Below are positions 51,083-60,572 of a stretch of DNA of 64,000 nucleotides, in pieces. Both the position numbers and the translations under genes were made by a program. Under the pieces are notes generated by a model. That model saw only the letters and a program-made list of their open reading frames with translations, had not been told where the DNA came from and made no database searches. This stretch comes from GCA-003244245 sp050700115 (lineage in GTDB: Bacteria; Actinomycetota; Actinomycetes; Mycobacteriales; Pseudonocardiaceae). The stretch is from positions 124,001 through 188,000 of the forward strand of contig JBOHGG010000003.1 in assembly GCA_050700115.1 (NCBI GenBank). The letters are read 5' to 3'. Position 1 is the stretch's first letter; each line of letters begins with the position of its first letter.

Positions 51083-52300
51083 TCAGGGCTCGAGGAACCA
51101 GGGGCTGGTGTAGGCCACCGCGTGGTTGTTCGCCGGATGCTCGAGCAGACCCCGGGTGCCGTTGGGAGCGTCCGGGTCGGCCAGCCGCAACACCAGCCAA
51201 TGCCCCTCCTCGATGCTCATCGGCACCGTGAAGCGGGCGACGTCACCGCAGCGCACCTCGATGACGTCGGCCACTGCGGGCACCGGCGTGCCTGGGCGCA
51301 GCACCTGTACCTGCAGCGGGCGGCCGGTCCAGGAAGGCCCGCGGTCGACGTCGAGGACGACGGGAACAGGTCCATGGCGGTGTCGCAGCACCGAGCCCAT
51401 GCGCACACCACCCGCGGTGGCATCGACCCGGAGCCCGGCCACCCGGGTGGCGAAGAACCTCCGGGCGCGCAACGCCTCGGCGACCCCGGCCCGGCTGTGC
51501 TCGGTCACCCACAGCCCCCCGCGCCCCGTACCCTCCTGGAAGCCCCAGTTCGTACCGTGCTCATCGCTGACCCCGAGCAGCCCGGGCCGCCAGCCGGCGT
51601 TCAGGCAGGCCACCAACGGGGAGATGCGGCCCGCCGCGACGCCCTGGAACAGGTAGTCGTCGCTGCGGTTGAACATCTCCAGGCTGACCATCTGCTCGGT
51701 GACTGCAGCCGTGTAGTGGAAGCCCGCGAAGGCGCCCTCCTCCCGGCCGGGATGGTTGAAGCCGGCCAGCCCCGTCGGAGGCCGGGCGCCGTTTCGCCAG
51801 CCGGTCCGGGCCAGCCAGGCGTACAGCTCCCCCATCGCCCCGTGGGTCGCGACATCGGTGAAGTCGTCGGTGAACCAGGCATTGACGTGTCCCAGGTTCG
51901 GGTGCGACCACTCGAAGCCACGGATCGCGGTGAACTCGCCGGGCCGGTCGTAGGCGTCGGCGAGTTCTCCGGTACGCCGCCAGGCGGCCCGGTCCAGCCC
52001 GATCCACGGCGTGCCGCCCATGCCGGTGCCCTCCACCGAGGCACCGCGGATCGCGTGATCGGTGAGCGCCGCCACGTCCAGGCCGGCGTCGCGCATCGAG
52101 GGGAACGCCGCCTCCGGGTCGCCGGCACCGTCGGAGAGCAACGTGTGGTTGTGCATGTCGGCGTGCACCAGCACGGTGCCGCGGCTGATCCGGGAGCGTC
52201 GGGCGGCGCCGCCTTCGGGACCCGGCGTACGCAGCCGCTGGCCGGCCGCAGCAGACAGCAACAACGCGCCGGCGTCGGTGACACCTTCCCCAGTGGTCAC
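51083..52300 (-). CDS. PHP-domain metal-dependent phosphoesterase-like protein (CehA/McbA type)
   Basis: 405 residues. HADMHNHTLLSDGAGDP supplies the first metal-binding His pair and Asp, LTDHAIRG the next, GFEWSHPNLGH and FNHPG further ligands, and VSDEHGTNWG a late Asp/His. The C-terminal 120 residues form a beta-rich domain. No signal peptide. GTG start overlaps the pdxS stop by 4 nt, so they are co-transcribed. Substrate unknown. Confidence 0.82.
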   Translation of the reverse strand: MTTGEGVTDAGALLLSAAAGQRLRTPGPEGGAARRSRISRGTVLVHADMHNHTLLSDGAGDPEAAFPSMRDAGLDVAALTDHAIRGASVEGTGMGGTPWIGLDRAAWRRTGELADAYDRPGEFTAIRGFEWSHPNLGHVNAWFTDDFTDVATHGAMGELYAWLARTGWRNGARPPTGLAGFNHPGREEGAFAGFHYTAAVTEQMVSLEMFNRSDDYLFQGVAAGRISPLVACLNAGWRPGLLGVSDEHGTNWGFQEGTGRGGLWVTEHSRAGVAEALRARRFFATRVAGLRVDATAGGVRMGSVLRHRHGPVPVVLDVDRGPSWTGRPLQVQVLRPGTPVPAVADVIEVRCGDVARFTVPMSIEEGHWLVLRLADPDAPNGTRGLLEHPANNHAVAYTSPWFLEP

Positions 52301-53205
52301 CAGCCGCGCAGGGCCAGCCGCTGCCCATCAGGCAGCTCGCCCAGATTGATGCCCACCATGGCCTCGCCCAGCCCCCGGGACACCTTCGCCACCATGTCCG
52401 GGTCGTCGTGGAACGTGGTCGCCTTGACGATCGCCTCCGCGCGCTTGGCGGGGTCGCCGGACTTGAAGATGCCCGAGCCGACGAACACGCCTTCAGCGCC
52501 GAGCTGCATCATCATCGCCGCGTCGGCGGGCGTGGCGATACCGCCCGCGGTGAACAGCACCACCGGCAACGAGCCGGCCGCGGCGACCTCGCGGACCAGC
52601 TCCACCGGGGCGGCCAACTCCTTGGCCGCCGCCGACATCTCCTCGGGAGGCATCGCGGCCAAGGCCCGGATGCCGGCGCGGATCGAGCGCATGTGCCGGG
52701 TCGCCTCGACCACATTGCCGGTCCCGGCTTCGCCTTTGGAGCGAATCATGGCGGCGCCTTCGGAGATCCGGCGCAACGCCTCACCAAGGTTGGTAGCACC
52801 ACAGACGAACGGAACGGTGAAGGCGAACTTGTCGATGTGATGGGCTTCATCGGCCGGGGTGAGCACCTCGGACTCATCGACGTAGTCCACGCCGATCGCC
52901 TGCAGCACCTGCGCCTCGACGAAGTGCCCAATGCGGGCCTTGGCCATCACCGGGATGGACACTGCCGTGATGATCCCAGCGATCACGTCCGGGTCACTCA
53001 TCCGGGCGACGCCGCCGTGCGCGCGGATGTCAGCGGGGACCCGCTCCAGCGCCATGACGGCCACCGCGCCCGCATCCTCGGCGATTTTGGCCTGTTCCGG
53101 CGTGACCACATCCATGATCACACCGCCCTTGAGCATCTCGGCCATCCCCCGCTTGACCCGTGCGGTGCCGATCCGGCGCTCAGCGTTGATGTTCTCGGCG
53201 GGCAC
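52297..53205 (-). CDS. pdxS: Pyridoxal 5'-phosphate synthase lyase subunit PdxS
   Basis: 302 residues, standard length. KRGMAEMLKGGVIMDVV, the active-site Lys region PVMAKARIGHFVEAQ and SKGEAGTGNVVEATRHMR are near-invariant signatures. With PdxT it makes PLP from ribose 5-phosphate, glyceraldehyde 3-phosphate and glutamine, a cofactor also needed by the SbnA- and SbnH-like enzymes in this window. GTG start with GAGGAG 9 nt upstream; the longer open frame upstream lacks family similarity. Confidence 0.96.
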   Translation of the reverse strand: MPAENINAERRIGTARVKRGMAEMLKGGVIMDVVTPEQAKIAEDAGAVAVMALERVPADIRAHGGVARMSDPDVIAGIITAVSIPVMAKARIGHFVEAQVLQAIGVDYVDESEVLTPADEAHHIDKFAFTVPFVCGATNLGEALRRISEGAAMIRSKGEAGTGNVVEATRHMRSIRAGIRALAAMPPEEMSAAAKELAAPVELVREVAAAGSLPVVLFTAGGIATPADAAMMMQLGAEGVFVGSGIFKSGDPAKRAEAIVKATTFHDDPDMVAKVSRGLGEAMVGINLGELPDGQRLALRGW

Positions 53206-53375
53206 GGCTGTTCGCTCCTCAGGGCTTGATGCAAGCAGGGCACGAGGTACCAGTACTGGATCGTACGTCGAGGCCGCTGACAACGTCGTGGTTCCAGGCT
53301 GCTGGGGGGTTGCCTCGACCGGCGCACCGGTGTGAGATCGACCACACGGTCCGCACAGCTGAGGGTGGGGTGCCA

Positions 53376-55502
53376 ATGGGCACGAAAGGCAATGGTGAAC
53401 GTCCTGATCTAGCCGTGGCGGCACAGGACCCGTCCCGGATTCGGAATGTGGCTCTAGTCGGGCCCTCCGGGGCGGGGAAGACGACGTTGGCGGAAGCACT
53501 GCTCGCGGCCACCGGTGTGATCAGCCGCGCGGGCACGGTCGCCGACGGCACCACGGTGTGTGATCACGACCCGGCCGCGGTGCGCCAGCAACGGTCGGTG
53601 ACGTTGGCCATCGCACCACTGCAACACGCCGGCATCAAGATCAACCTCGTGGACACCCCCGGCTACGCCGATTTCGTGGGCGAGCTGCGCGCTGGGCTAC
53701 GGGCGGCCGACGCAGTGCTGTTCGTCGTGTCCTCCGGCGACGGCGTCGACCCTGCCACGATTGCGCTGTGGCAGGAGTGCGCGGCGGCCGGGATGCCGCG
53801 GGCAGTGGTGGTGAGCCGGCTGGATCACCCGCGGGCCGATCTGGACGGCGAGATCGTCGCCTGCCGGGCGGCCTTCGGCGACGGGGTGCTACCGCTGTAC
53901 CTGCCGGTGCGCGACGGGGCCGGCGCGGTCACCGGTCTGGTCGGGCTGCTGTCGCAGCGGCTGTTCGATTACCGCAACGGCTACCCGCCGGTGGAGGCTA
54001 ACGGGCTGGGCAACGCCGTGGACGCCGACGAGTTCACCGAGGCACGCAACGAGCTCATCGAGGGAATCATCGCCGAGAGCGAGAACGAGGCCCTGATGGA
54101 CCGCTACCTCGGCGGTGCGGACCTTGACGTCGAAACGCTGATCGACGACCTGGAGACCGCGGTCACCCGCGGATCGTTGCACCCGGTGATCCCGGCGTGC
54201 GCTGCCACCGGGGTAGGGCTCGCCGAGCTCCTCGAGGTGGTCGCGGGCGCGTTCCCCGCCCCCGGCAAGCACACCCCTCCCACGGTGACCGGTCTCGATG
54301 GGGTGCCACACCCGACGGTGGCTGTGGACCCCGCCGCGCCGCTGATCGCCGAGGTGGTGCGTACCACCGTCGATCCCTACCAGGGCCGGGTATCGCTGGT
54401 GCGGGTGTTCTCCGGAACGTTGCACCCGGACCGTCCCGTGCACGTCTCCGGGCACGGAATGGCCGACCGCGGGCACGCCGACCACGACGTCGATGAACGG
54501 GTGGCACACGTCTACTCCCCGCTGGGCGGCACGCTGAACGAGGTGCCGCACTGTGTGGCCGGTGACCTCTGCGCGGTGACCAAGGTGGTCTCCGCGGAAA
54601 CCGGGGACACCCTGTCCGCGCCCAACAACCCGCTGCTGATGACACCGTGGCCGATGCCCGAGCCGTTGCTGCCGGTGGCCGTGGTGGGTCGCAGCCGCAG
54701 CGATGAGGACGCGTTGGCCCGCGGGCTGGGCCGGTTGGTGGCCGCGGATCCGACGCTGCGGCTGGAGCGCAACGCCGAGACCCACCAGATGGTGCTGTGG
54801 TGCATGGGCGAGGCACACGCTGACGTCGTGCTCTCCCGGCTACGGGCGGTCGGCGCCGACGTGGACACCGAGCCGGTCGTGGTGCCGCTGCGGGAGACCT
54901 TCGGCGGCCACACCAAGGGGCACGGACGGCACGTCAAGCAGTCCGGAGGGCACGGTCAGTACGCGGTGTGCGACATCGAGGTGGAGCCGCTACCTCGGGG
55001 GACCGGGTTCGAGTTTCTGGACAAGGTGGTCGGCGGGGCGGTACCGCACCAGTTCATTCCGAGCGTGGAGAAGGGCGTCAGGACGCAGATGGAACGCGGC
55101 CTCGGGAGCGGGTTCCCGCTGGTGGACGTCCGGGTCACGCTGGTCGACGGCAAGGCGCACAGCGTGGACTCCTCCGATGCCGCCTTCCAGATGGCGGGCG
55201 CGCTGGCGCTCAAGGATGCCGCGGAGAAGGGCAGCGTGGTCACGCTGGAGCCACTGGAAGAGGTGGAGGTACGGATGCCCGACGAACACCTCGGAACCGT
55301 GCTGGGAGACCTGTCCAGCCGGCGCGGTCGAGTGCTGGGCACCGAGACCGACGAGGCCGGCCGGATGCTGGTGCGCGCCGAGGTGCCGGCGGCCGAGCTC
55401 CTGCGCTATGCCGTCGACCTGCGCGGGTTGACCTCAGGCACCGCGGTGTTCACTCGACGTTTCTGCCGCTACGCTCCGGCGCCGTCCAGCTCGAGTCCTT
55501 AG
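53376..55502 (+). CDS. Elongation factor G-like GTPase (FusA2 type)
   Basis: 708 residues with EF-G domains I-V. GPSGAGKTTLAEAL is the P-loop, VDTPGYADF G3; the G4 motif normally NKxD reads SRLD, so guanine specificity may be weakened. RETFGGHTKGHGRHVKQSGGHGQYAVCDIE (in pieces) marks domain IV. Such paralogues (Rv0120c type) are ribosome-associated but do not replace EF-G. ATG (MGTKGNGERPD) follows GAGGGTGGGG. Divergent from pdxS. Confidence 0.9.
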   Translation: MGTKGNGERPDLAVAAQDPSRIRNVALVGPSGAGKTTLAEALLAATGVISRAGTVADGTTVCDHDPAAVRQQRSVTLAIAPLQHAGIKINLVDTPGYADFVGELRAGLRAADAVLFVVSSGDGVDPATIALWQECAAAGMPRAVVVSRLDHPRADLDGEIVACRAAFGDGVLPLYLPVRDGAGAVTGLVGLLSQRLFDYRNGYPPVEANGLGNAVDADEFTEARNELIEGIIAESENEALMDRYLGGADLDVETLIDDLETAVTRGSLHPVIPACAATGVGLAELLEVVAGAFPAPGKHTPPTVTGLDGVPHPTVAVDPAAPLIAEVVRTTVDPYQGRVSLVRVFSGTLHPDRPVHVSGHGMADRGHADHDVDERVAHVYSPLGGTLNEVPHCVAGDLCAVTKVVSAETGDTLSAPNNPLLMTPWPMPEPLLPVAVVGRSRSDEDALARGLGRLVAADPTLRLERNAETHQMVLWCMGEAHADVVLSRLRAVGADVDTEPVVVPLRETFGGHTKGHGRHVKQSGGHGQYAVCDIEVEPLPRGTGFEFLDKVVGGAVPHQFIPSVEKGVRTQMERGLGSGFPLVDVRVTLVDGKAHSVDSSDAAFQMAGALALKDAAEKGSVVTLEPLEEVEVRMPDEHLGTVLGDLSSRRGRVLGTETDEAGRMLVRAEVPAAELLRYAVDLRGLTSGTAVFTRRFCRYAPAPSSSSP

Positions 55503-56005
55503 CTGGCATTAGCCTGCAGCACCGGTTCAGCGATCTCGAAATAGCGCGGCAGCGGGGCCCGGCCGGCCAGCCGGAGCCAGCGCACCCTGAGGTGCGAGCG
55601 CAACGCCAGGGTGTCTCGCACCGCGTCGTTGTAGACCCGCCGGGCGATCACCACCCGCTGCTCCGCGTCGGCCAGCCGGCGCGCGCAGGTGGGTTCGAGC
55701 GCAGTACGGTCCAGTAGCGCGAGCGCGCGGCTCAGCTCGTTCTCGACCTCTTCACGGGCCGCATGTGCCCCAGCCCCCAGCACCGCAGGTGCCCTGGCCC
55801 ACAGCGCCGCATCGGCGGCAATGCGCGTCGCCACACCTGCGCCCAGTCCACTGACCGTATGCGCCCGTTGGCACAGCGCTGCGTCCAGTGCGGCCCACGA
55901 CGCGTCGGTCCGCACATGTAACCGGTCCAATCGGCTCGCCGCGCGCATCGCACCCACCGTGGCGACCAGCAACCCGGCGGTCACCGTCAACCCGGCAACT
56001 CTCAT
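55499..56005 (-). CDS. LemA-like protein
   Basis: 168 residues with an N-terminal membrane segment (VAGLTVTAGLLVATVGA), then a helical bundle. RTDASWAALDAALCQRA and RRVYNDAVRDTLALRSHL resemble LemA helices. Function of LemA proteins is unknown. Its stop codon (TAA) shares two bases with the stop (TAG) of the convergent GTPase gene. Upstream lies pimA on the same strand, so it may end the lipid operon. Confidence 0.65.
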   Translation of the reverse strand: MRVAGLTVTAGLLVATVGAMRAASRLDRLHVRTDASWAALDAALCQRAHTVSGLGAGVATRIAADAALWARAPAVLGAGAHAAREEVENELSRALALLDRTALEPTCARRLADAEQRVVIARRVYNDAVRDTLALRSHLRVRWLRLAGRAPLPRYFEIAEPVLQANAS

Positions 56006-56026
56006 CGCGCGATGCTAGGCGAGCCA

Positions 56027-57169
56027 CTACCGGGTAAGCCCGGCCCCTGGCGCTAAGCCCCGCGGATCAGCGGCCACTGCCGTCTCGTAGACCTGCAGCA
56101 CCCGCCGCGCCACCACCGGCCAGTCCCACATCGCCGCCCGGCGGCGGCCTGCAGCGGCCAGCGCAGCGCGCCTGCCGGGATCATCGAGCAGGTCTCCCAG
56201 CGCGCAGGACAGCGCGGGCGGCACTCCGGCTGGGACGAGCACACCTGCCTGCCCGCCGTCGAGCACCAGCCGGAAGGCGTCCAGGTCGCTGGCCACGACG
56301 GGGGTGCCGGCAGCCATCGCCTCGGTGAGCACGATGCCGAAGCTCTCCCCTCCGATGGCGGGCGCGCACAGTACGTCCACGCTTGCCAGCACCGCCGCCT
56401 TGCCCTCGTCTCCCAGGCCGCCCAGCACCCGGATCCTGGGTGCCAAGCCGGGGCCCGCCGCGCGCAGCAGTGCCGCGGCGTCGCCGTCACCGACCACCAG
56501 CAGGCGCAGGTCCGGCTTCGTCCGGGTCAGCGTGCGCAGCGCTGCCAGCAGCACCGGCATGCCCTTGCGGGGCTCGTCGTAGCGGCCCACGAAGCCGACC
56601 GTGCCGCCGGGGCGCGGATACCCGCGCAGCGGCAGGGCCGCCGCGAACTTCGCCACCTCGACGCCGTTGGGGATCTCCACCGCGTCCCCGCCGAGGTATT
56701 CCACCAACACCCGCCGGGCCAGCGGGGAGACTGCGATCCGGCCGATGATCTTCTCCATCGGAGGCTGCAGCAGGCCGTGCGCCGCCGCTAGCACCCAGGA
56801 CCGGGTCGTGGCGAAGTGAAAGGTTGCGACGACAGGACGATCGGCCAGCGCCAGCGCGATCAGCGACAGGCTCGGCGCGGCAGGCTCGTGCAGGTGCAGC
56901 ACGTCGAAGTCGTGTTGGCGCAGCCAGCGCCGGACCCGGGTGACCGCGACCGGCCCGAACGCCAGCGGGGCGACCGAACCGTTGTAGGGCACCCCCACGG
57001 CCCTTCCCGCCGGGGTGACGAACTCCGGCACCGGGTCGCCCGGGGCGGCCGGAGCGAGCACCTCCGCCTGGTGCCCGAGGCTGCGTAGACCGGCTGCCAG
57101 ACCCAGCACATGCGCCTGCACTCCGCCCCGTACCGCGATGGAGTACGGGCAGACCATCCCGATCCGCAC
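56027..57169 (-). CDS. pimA: Phosphatidyl-myo-inositol mannosyltransferase PimA
   Basis: 380-residue GT-B glycosyltransferase of family GT4. RIGMVCPYSIAVRGGVQAHV is the N-terminal signature; VVATFHFATTRSW, VGRYDEPRKGMPVLLAAL, and APAIGGESFGIVLTEAMAAGTPVVAS (in pieces) form the GDP-mannose site. Adds the first mannose to PI on the inner membrane face. GTG start 8 nt after patA's stop. Operon HIT-pgsA-patA-pimA is the same as in mycobacteria. Confidence 0.95.
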   Translation of the reverse strand: MRIGMVCPYSIAVRGGVQAHVLGLAAGLRSLGHQAEVLAPAAPGDPVPEFVTPAGRAVGVPYNGSVAPLAFGPVAVTRVRRWLRQHDFDVLHLHEPAAPSLSLIALALADRPVVATFHFATTRSWVLAAAHGLLQPPMEKIIGRIAVSPLARRVLVEYLGGDAVEIPNGVEVAKFAAALPLRGYPRPGGTVGFVGRYDEPRKGMPVLLAALRTLTRTKPDLRLLVVGDGDAAALLRAAGPGLAPRIRVLGGLGDEGKAAVLASVDVLCAPAIGGESFGIVLTEAMAAGTPVVASDLDAFRLVLDGGQAGVLVPAGVPPALSCALGDLLDDPGRRAALAAAGRRRAAMWDWPVVARRVLQVYETAVAADPRGLAPGAGLTR

Positions 57170-57176
57170 CGGCCCA

Positions 57177-58067
57177 CTATCCCGCGTCGCGAAGCCGGGT
57201 TACCGGCAGGTCATCGATCCACAGCGGTTGCAGCATGTGCCAGTCCTGCGGGTGCGCCGCGATGTCGGTGGCGAAGCAGTCCGCCACCGCCTGAGTCGCC
57301 TCCGCCGCTGACCGCCCTCGCACAGATACCGGCGGGTGGAAGCGAATGCCCCAGCCGTCGGGGGTGAACCAGCAGCCGATAACCAGCAGCGTGGCACCGG
57401 TGGCCGCGGCCAGCCGAGCGGGCCCTAGCGGCATCCGGGCAGCGGCGCCGAAGAACTCCACGGTAGTCCCGGCACGGGTGAGGTCCCGGTCGGCGAGCAG
57501 GCACACCACGCCACCGGCATGTAGCCGGCGTAGCAGGCGCCGGGTCGGGCTCCCCGCCCCGGTCAGCGGGACGATGTCGAAACCCAGCGAGACGCGATAG
57601 TCGACGAAGCGCTGGTACAGCGCCTCCGGCCGCAGCCGCTCGACAACGGTGCTGAACTCCCCGTGATGCCTGACGAACCACAACCCGGCCATATCCCAGT
57701 TACCGCTGTGCGGCAGCGCCACCACCACCCCGCGGCCGTTTTCCAGCGCGGCGTCCAGGTGTTCGACCCCCTCCATGGCGTCCAGCCGATCCAGCATCGC
57801 GCCATGGTCTGCTGTGGGCAGCGTGAAGGTCTCCTGCCAGTACCGGGCGTAGGAGCGCAGCCCGGCACGGACCAGCGCGTCGAGTTCTCCCGGCGTGGCG
57901 CCGGGCACCACCCGGGCGAGATTGCGGCGCAGCTGGCGGGCGCCGGGGCCGTCCCGACGCGCGGCGAGGTCCGCACCGGCCCGAAATGCCATCGCGGCCA
58001 GTCCCTCGGGCGCGGCGTGGACCAACCGCCACCCCGCTGCATACCCCAGATCGGCGAGCCGGCTCAC
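57177..58067 (-). CDS. patA: PIM acyltransferase PatA-type (Rv2611c)
   Basis: 296 residues of the HtrB/LpxL-like acyltransferase fold. LPHSGNWDMAGLW holds the HxxxxD catalytic pair; LLADRDLTRAGTTVEFFG and ATGATLLVIGCW follow. Transfers an acyl chain to the mannose of PIM. GTG start overlaps the pgsA stop (GTGA); an in-frame start 84 nt upstream lies inside pgsA and is unlikely. Confidence 0.93.
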   Translation of the reverse strand: MSRLADLGYAAGWRLVHAAPEGLAAMAFRAGADLAARRDGPGARQLRRNLARVVPGATPGELDALVRAGLRSYARYWQETFTLPTADHGAMLDRLDAMEGVEHLDAALENGRGVVVALPHSGNWDMAGLWFVRHHGEFSTVVERLRPEALYQRFVDYRVSLGFDIVPLTGAGSPTRRLLRRLHAGGVVCLLADRDLTRAGTTVEFFGAAARMPLGPARLAAATGATLLVIGCWFTPDGWGIRFHPPVSVRGRSAAEATQAVADCFATDIAAHPQDWHMLQPLWIDDLPVTRLRDAG

Positions 58068-58678
58068 CCCGTCTCCCGTTCGCGGGCGCTGCGCCGCACC
58101 GCGAGCATCCGCTGGATCACCGTCACCAGTTGCAAACCCGCGAGCAACCACAACGCGATGTCCAGCGCGAAAGGCACACCGAGCCCGGTCAGCCCGGCCC
58201 CCAGCAACGTGATGATCAACCGCTCGGCGCGTTCGACCATCCCGCCGTCCGCGGACAGGCCGGTGGCTTCGGCGCGCGCCTTGATGTAGGAGATCACCTG
58301 GGCGCTTACCAGGCAGAACAGCGCCGCCACGGCCAACGGGCGGTCATCGGCGACCACGAAGCACCACCAGGTCAGCCCGGCGAACAACGCGCCGTCGGCG
58401 ATCCGGTCGCAGGTGGCGTCCAGCACGGTTCCGAACGGGGTGCCGTACCCGCGGGCCCGGGCGACCGCCCCGTCGAGTAGGTCGAACAGCGCGAACGCCG
58501 ACACCGCGATGGCACCGGCCACCAGCTGGCCGCGGGGGAAGAACCACAGCGCCGAGGCGACCATTCCCAGTGTGCCGGTCAGCGTGATGGCGTCGGGCCC
58601 GATACCGGCCCGGAACAACCAGCAACCCACCGGGTCCAGGAACCGGGAGACCGACGCGCGGGCGAAGATGTTGAGCAT
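58064..58678 (-). CDS. pgsA: Phosphatidylinositol phosphate synthase PgsA1-type
   Basis: 204 residues, six membrane helices. DLLDGAVARARGYGTPFG...VLDATCDR matches the CDP-alcohol phosphotransferase motif D-x2-DG-x2-AR-x8-G-x3-D-x3-D, complete. It condenses CDP-diacylglycerol with inositol phosphate, the entry to PIMs. ATG start. Translationally coupled to patA. Confidence 0.94.
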   Translation of the reverse strand: MLNIFARASVSRFLDPVGCWLFRAGIGPDAITLTGTLGMVASALWFFPRGQLVAGAIAVSAFALFDLLDGAVARARGYGTPFGTVLDATCDRIADGALFAGLTWWCFVVADDRPLAVAALFCLVSAQVISYIKARAEATGLSADGGMVERAERLIITLLGAGLTGLGVPFALDIALWLLAGLQLVTVIQRMLAVRRSARERETG

Positions 58679-58740
58679 CGCGAGCGGCCGCGGCTATCGG
58701 GCCGCGCCCACGCGCTGCCGGCGGCGGGCCTGGGTGGCGT

Positions 58741-59295
58741 TCAGGACAGTTCTTTCCACGCGTCCACCAGCAGCGTGTGGGTCTCCGACAGCAGCTGCGG
58801 CAGCACCTTGGTCCCCGCGATGACCGGCATGAAGTTAACGTCGCCGCCCCAGCGGGGCACCACGTGCTGATGCAGATGCGCGGCGATGCCGGCGCCGCCG
58901 ATGGCGCCCTGATTGATCCCGATGTTGAAGCCGTGCGGGGCGGCGGCGCGGCGAGCGGCGAGCATGGCCCGCTGGGTGAAGCTGGCCAGTTCGGAGGTCT
59001 CCTCGGTGGTCAGATCCGGGTAATCGGCGACGTGGCGGTAGGGCACCACCATCAGGTGACCGGGGTTGTAGGGATACAGGTTCAGCACCGCATAGACCGC
59101 GCCGCCACGGGCGATCACCAGACCCTCCGCGTCGTCCATCGTGATGATCCGGCAGAACGGGCACTGCCCCCCACCGGCCTCATGGGCGGCTTTGCCCTCG
59201 CCCTTGATGTAGGCCATCCGGTGCGGTGTCCACAGCCGCTGCATCCCGTCCGGCGCTCCGACCCCGTCCTGGGCCGTGAACTCGGTGGCCTTCAC
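58741..59295 (-). CDS. HIT-family AP4A phosphorylase-like protein (Rv2613c type)
   Basis: 184 residues. CPFCRI may bind metal, YNPGHLMVVPYRHVADY is the HIT entry, and AAHLHQHVVPRWGGD carries the HxHxH nucleotidyl site. Rv2613c is a diadenosine tetraphosphate phosphorylase. GTG start with AAGGAG 5 nt upstream chosen over an in-frame start 63 nt earlier. Opens the PIM operon. Confidence 0.92.
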   Translation of the reverse strand: MKATEFTAQDGVGAPDGMQRLWTPHRMAYIKGEGKAAHEAGGGQCPFCRIITMDDAEGLVIARGGAVYAVLNLYPYNPGHLMVVPYRHVADYPDLTTEETSELASFTQRAMLAARRAAAPHGFNIGINQGAIGGAGIAAHLHQHVVPRWGGDVNFMPVIAGTKVLPQLLSETHTLLVDAWKELS

Positions 59296-59489
59296 GAGAG
59301 CTCCTTGGCGGTGCAGTGGTCTGGTTCTGGGGCCGATGTTATCGAGGGATGAGGGCATTCCCTGTGATTACCCCCACAACCGTAATCGAACGGCCTCGCC
59401 GGTTTGGATGATCGCTTGTCGAGGGCATACATTTAACAGCGGGGCGGGACCGAATGCTGCCAGCGCGGCACGAGAGTCCGGGAGGCCTT

Positions 59490-59720
59490 ATGTGGTTCAT
59501 ACCCGAAGTCAACCTGGTGGCCGCCGCCTCGTCCGAGCCCGCGCTACCCACCCTGGCGCAGGCGAGGATACGGTCCGATCAGCTGAACACCAGCGAACGT
59601 GATCTCATCGCCGACCTGTTCGCGGTGCTGGAGAGCTTGGTCCTGCGCAACGAACTCCCTGCCGAGGCCCAGGGTATGTACGACCAGGCAGTGCTCACGT
59701 TGGCCCAGCGCTACGACTGA
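59490..59720 (+). CDS. 76-residue hypothetical protein
   Basis: Starts MWFIPEVNLVAAASSEPALP and continues as two amphipathic helices (DLIADLFAVLESLVL, EAQGMYDQAVLTLAQRY). GGAGG lies 4 nt before the ATG. No family recognised. Its end overlaps the convergent Pro-rich protein gene by 10 nt. Confidence 0.6.
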   Translation: MWFIPEVNLVAAASSEPALPTLAQARIRSDQLNTSERDLIADLFAVLESLVLRNELPAEAQGMYDQAVLTLAQRYD

Positions 59721-60496
59721 CCGAGTCCGACCATCGGCAGCAACCCGCCCAGCATGGTCATCGCCGGTTGGGTTGCCTCCTCGACGAGGGGCGCGGCGGC
59801 CTGTGTTGCGGGTACGACAGCCTGGATGCCGGACGGGGCAGGTTGCTCATCGCGCGGAGCGGCCGGCTCCAGCACCCCCTCCACCGGAGCGACCCGACCA
59901 ACCCCCGACGCGGCGGGATCAAGCACCGGGCTCACCGGCGCGATCGGGCCGGTGGGAGCGCGGTCGGCCGGCGGCCCGGATGAACGCCAGGGTGGCTGGT
60001 GGGCGGTATCCGGAGGTGGGCTTTCGGCGGGCACGTCCACGGACGCCGGGTTATTCCGATGCACTCGCGCAGGCCGCGGTGGCAATGCCGGGGTCGTTCG
60101 AGCGAACGCCTGAGCGCTGACGGCCACCGGCGCGGCGGACACTCGCGCGGCAGACGCCGTCCCACCGTATCCGGCCGGAGTGCCGGATACGGCAGCCTGG
60201 TCGGCCGGAGTGTGGCTGGGCAGGGCCGCACCCTCTCCGGTCAGTGAGCCGTCACCGACGTGTATTGCGCTGGCCAGCACTGACCCGCAGGCCAACACGG
60301 TCCCCGCGGCGAGGCCGAAGGCTCGGCCGATAAGAATCGCACGACCACCGGGCATCCGGCTGGAAGACCAAGCGTGGACCCCAGAAACCGCGGTAGCGGC
60401 GGAGGCGCCGACCGCTGTCTGGGCACCGCCGACCCAGGCGATCAACGCAGTAGCGGAGGGCCCCGAGCCCGACTTCCTACGACGGCGCGTGGTCAT
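59711..60496 (-). CDS. Pro/Ala-rich protein with one membrane segment
   Basis: 261 residues. A basic start (MTTRRRRKSGSG), one or two hydrophobic segments (about 15-75, including AILIGRAFGLAAGTVLACGS), then a long Pro/Ala/Val-rich region likely outside the membrane. No recognised domain. A weak ribosome site precedes the ATG (GAGGAG 17 nt upstream). Low-complexity composition makes a false call possible. Confidence 0.45.
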   Translation of the reverse strand: MTTRRRRKSGSGPSATALIAWVGGAQTAVGASAATAVSGVHAWSSSRMPGGRAILIGRAFGLAAGTVLACGSVLASAIHVGDGSLTGEGAALPSHTPADQAAVSGTPAGYGGTASAARVSAAPVAVSAQAFARTTPALPPRPARVHRNNPASVDVPAESPPPDTAHQPPWRSSGPPADRAPTGPIAPVSPVLDPAASGVGRVAPVEGVLEPAAPRDEQPAPSGIQAVVPATQAAAPLVEEATQPAMTMLGGLLPMVGLGQS

Positions 60497-60572
60497 CGTG
60501 CGTCACAAGTGTTCTCCTCAGGGTAGTCGAACCGCTGCATAGTACAGGTCCCCAGGACCAGAACCAGGCTCG

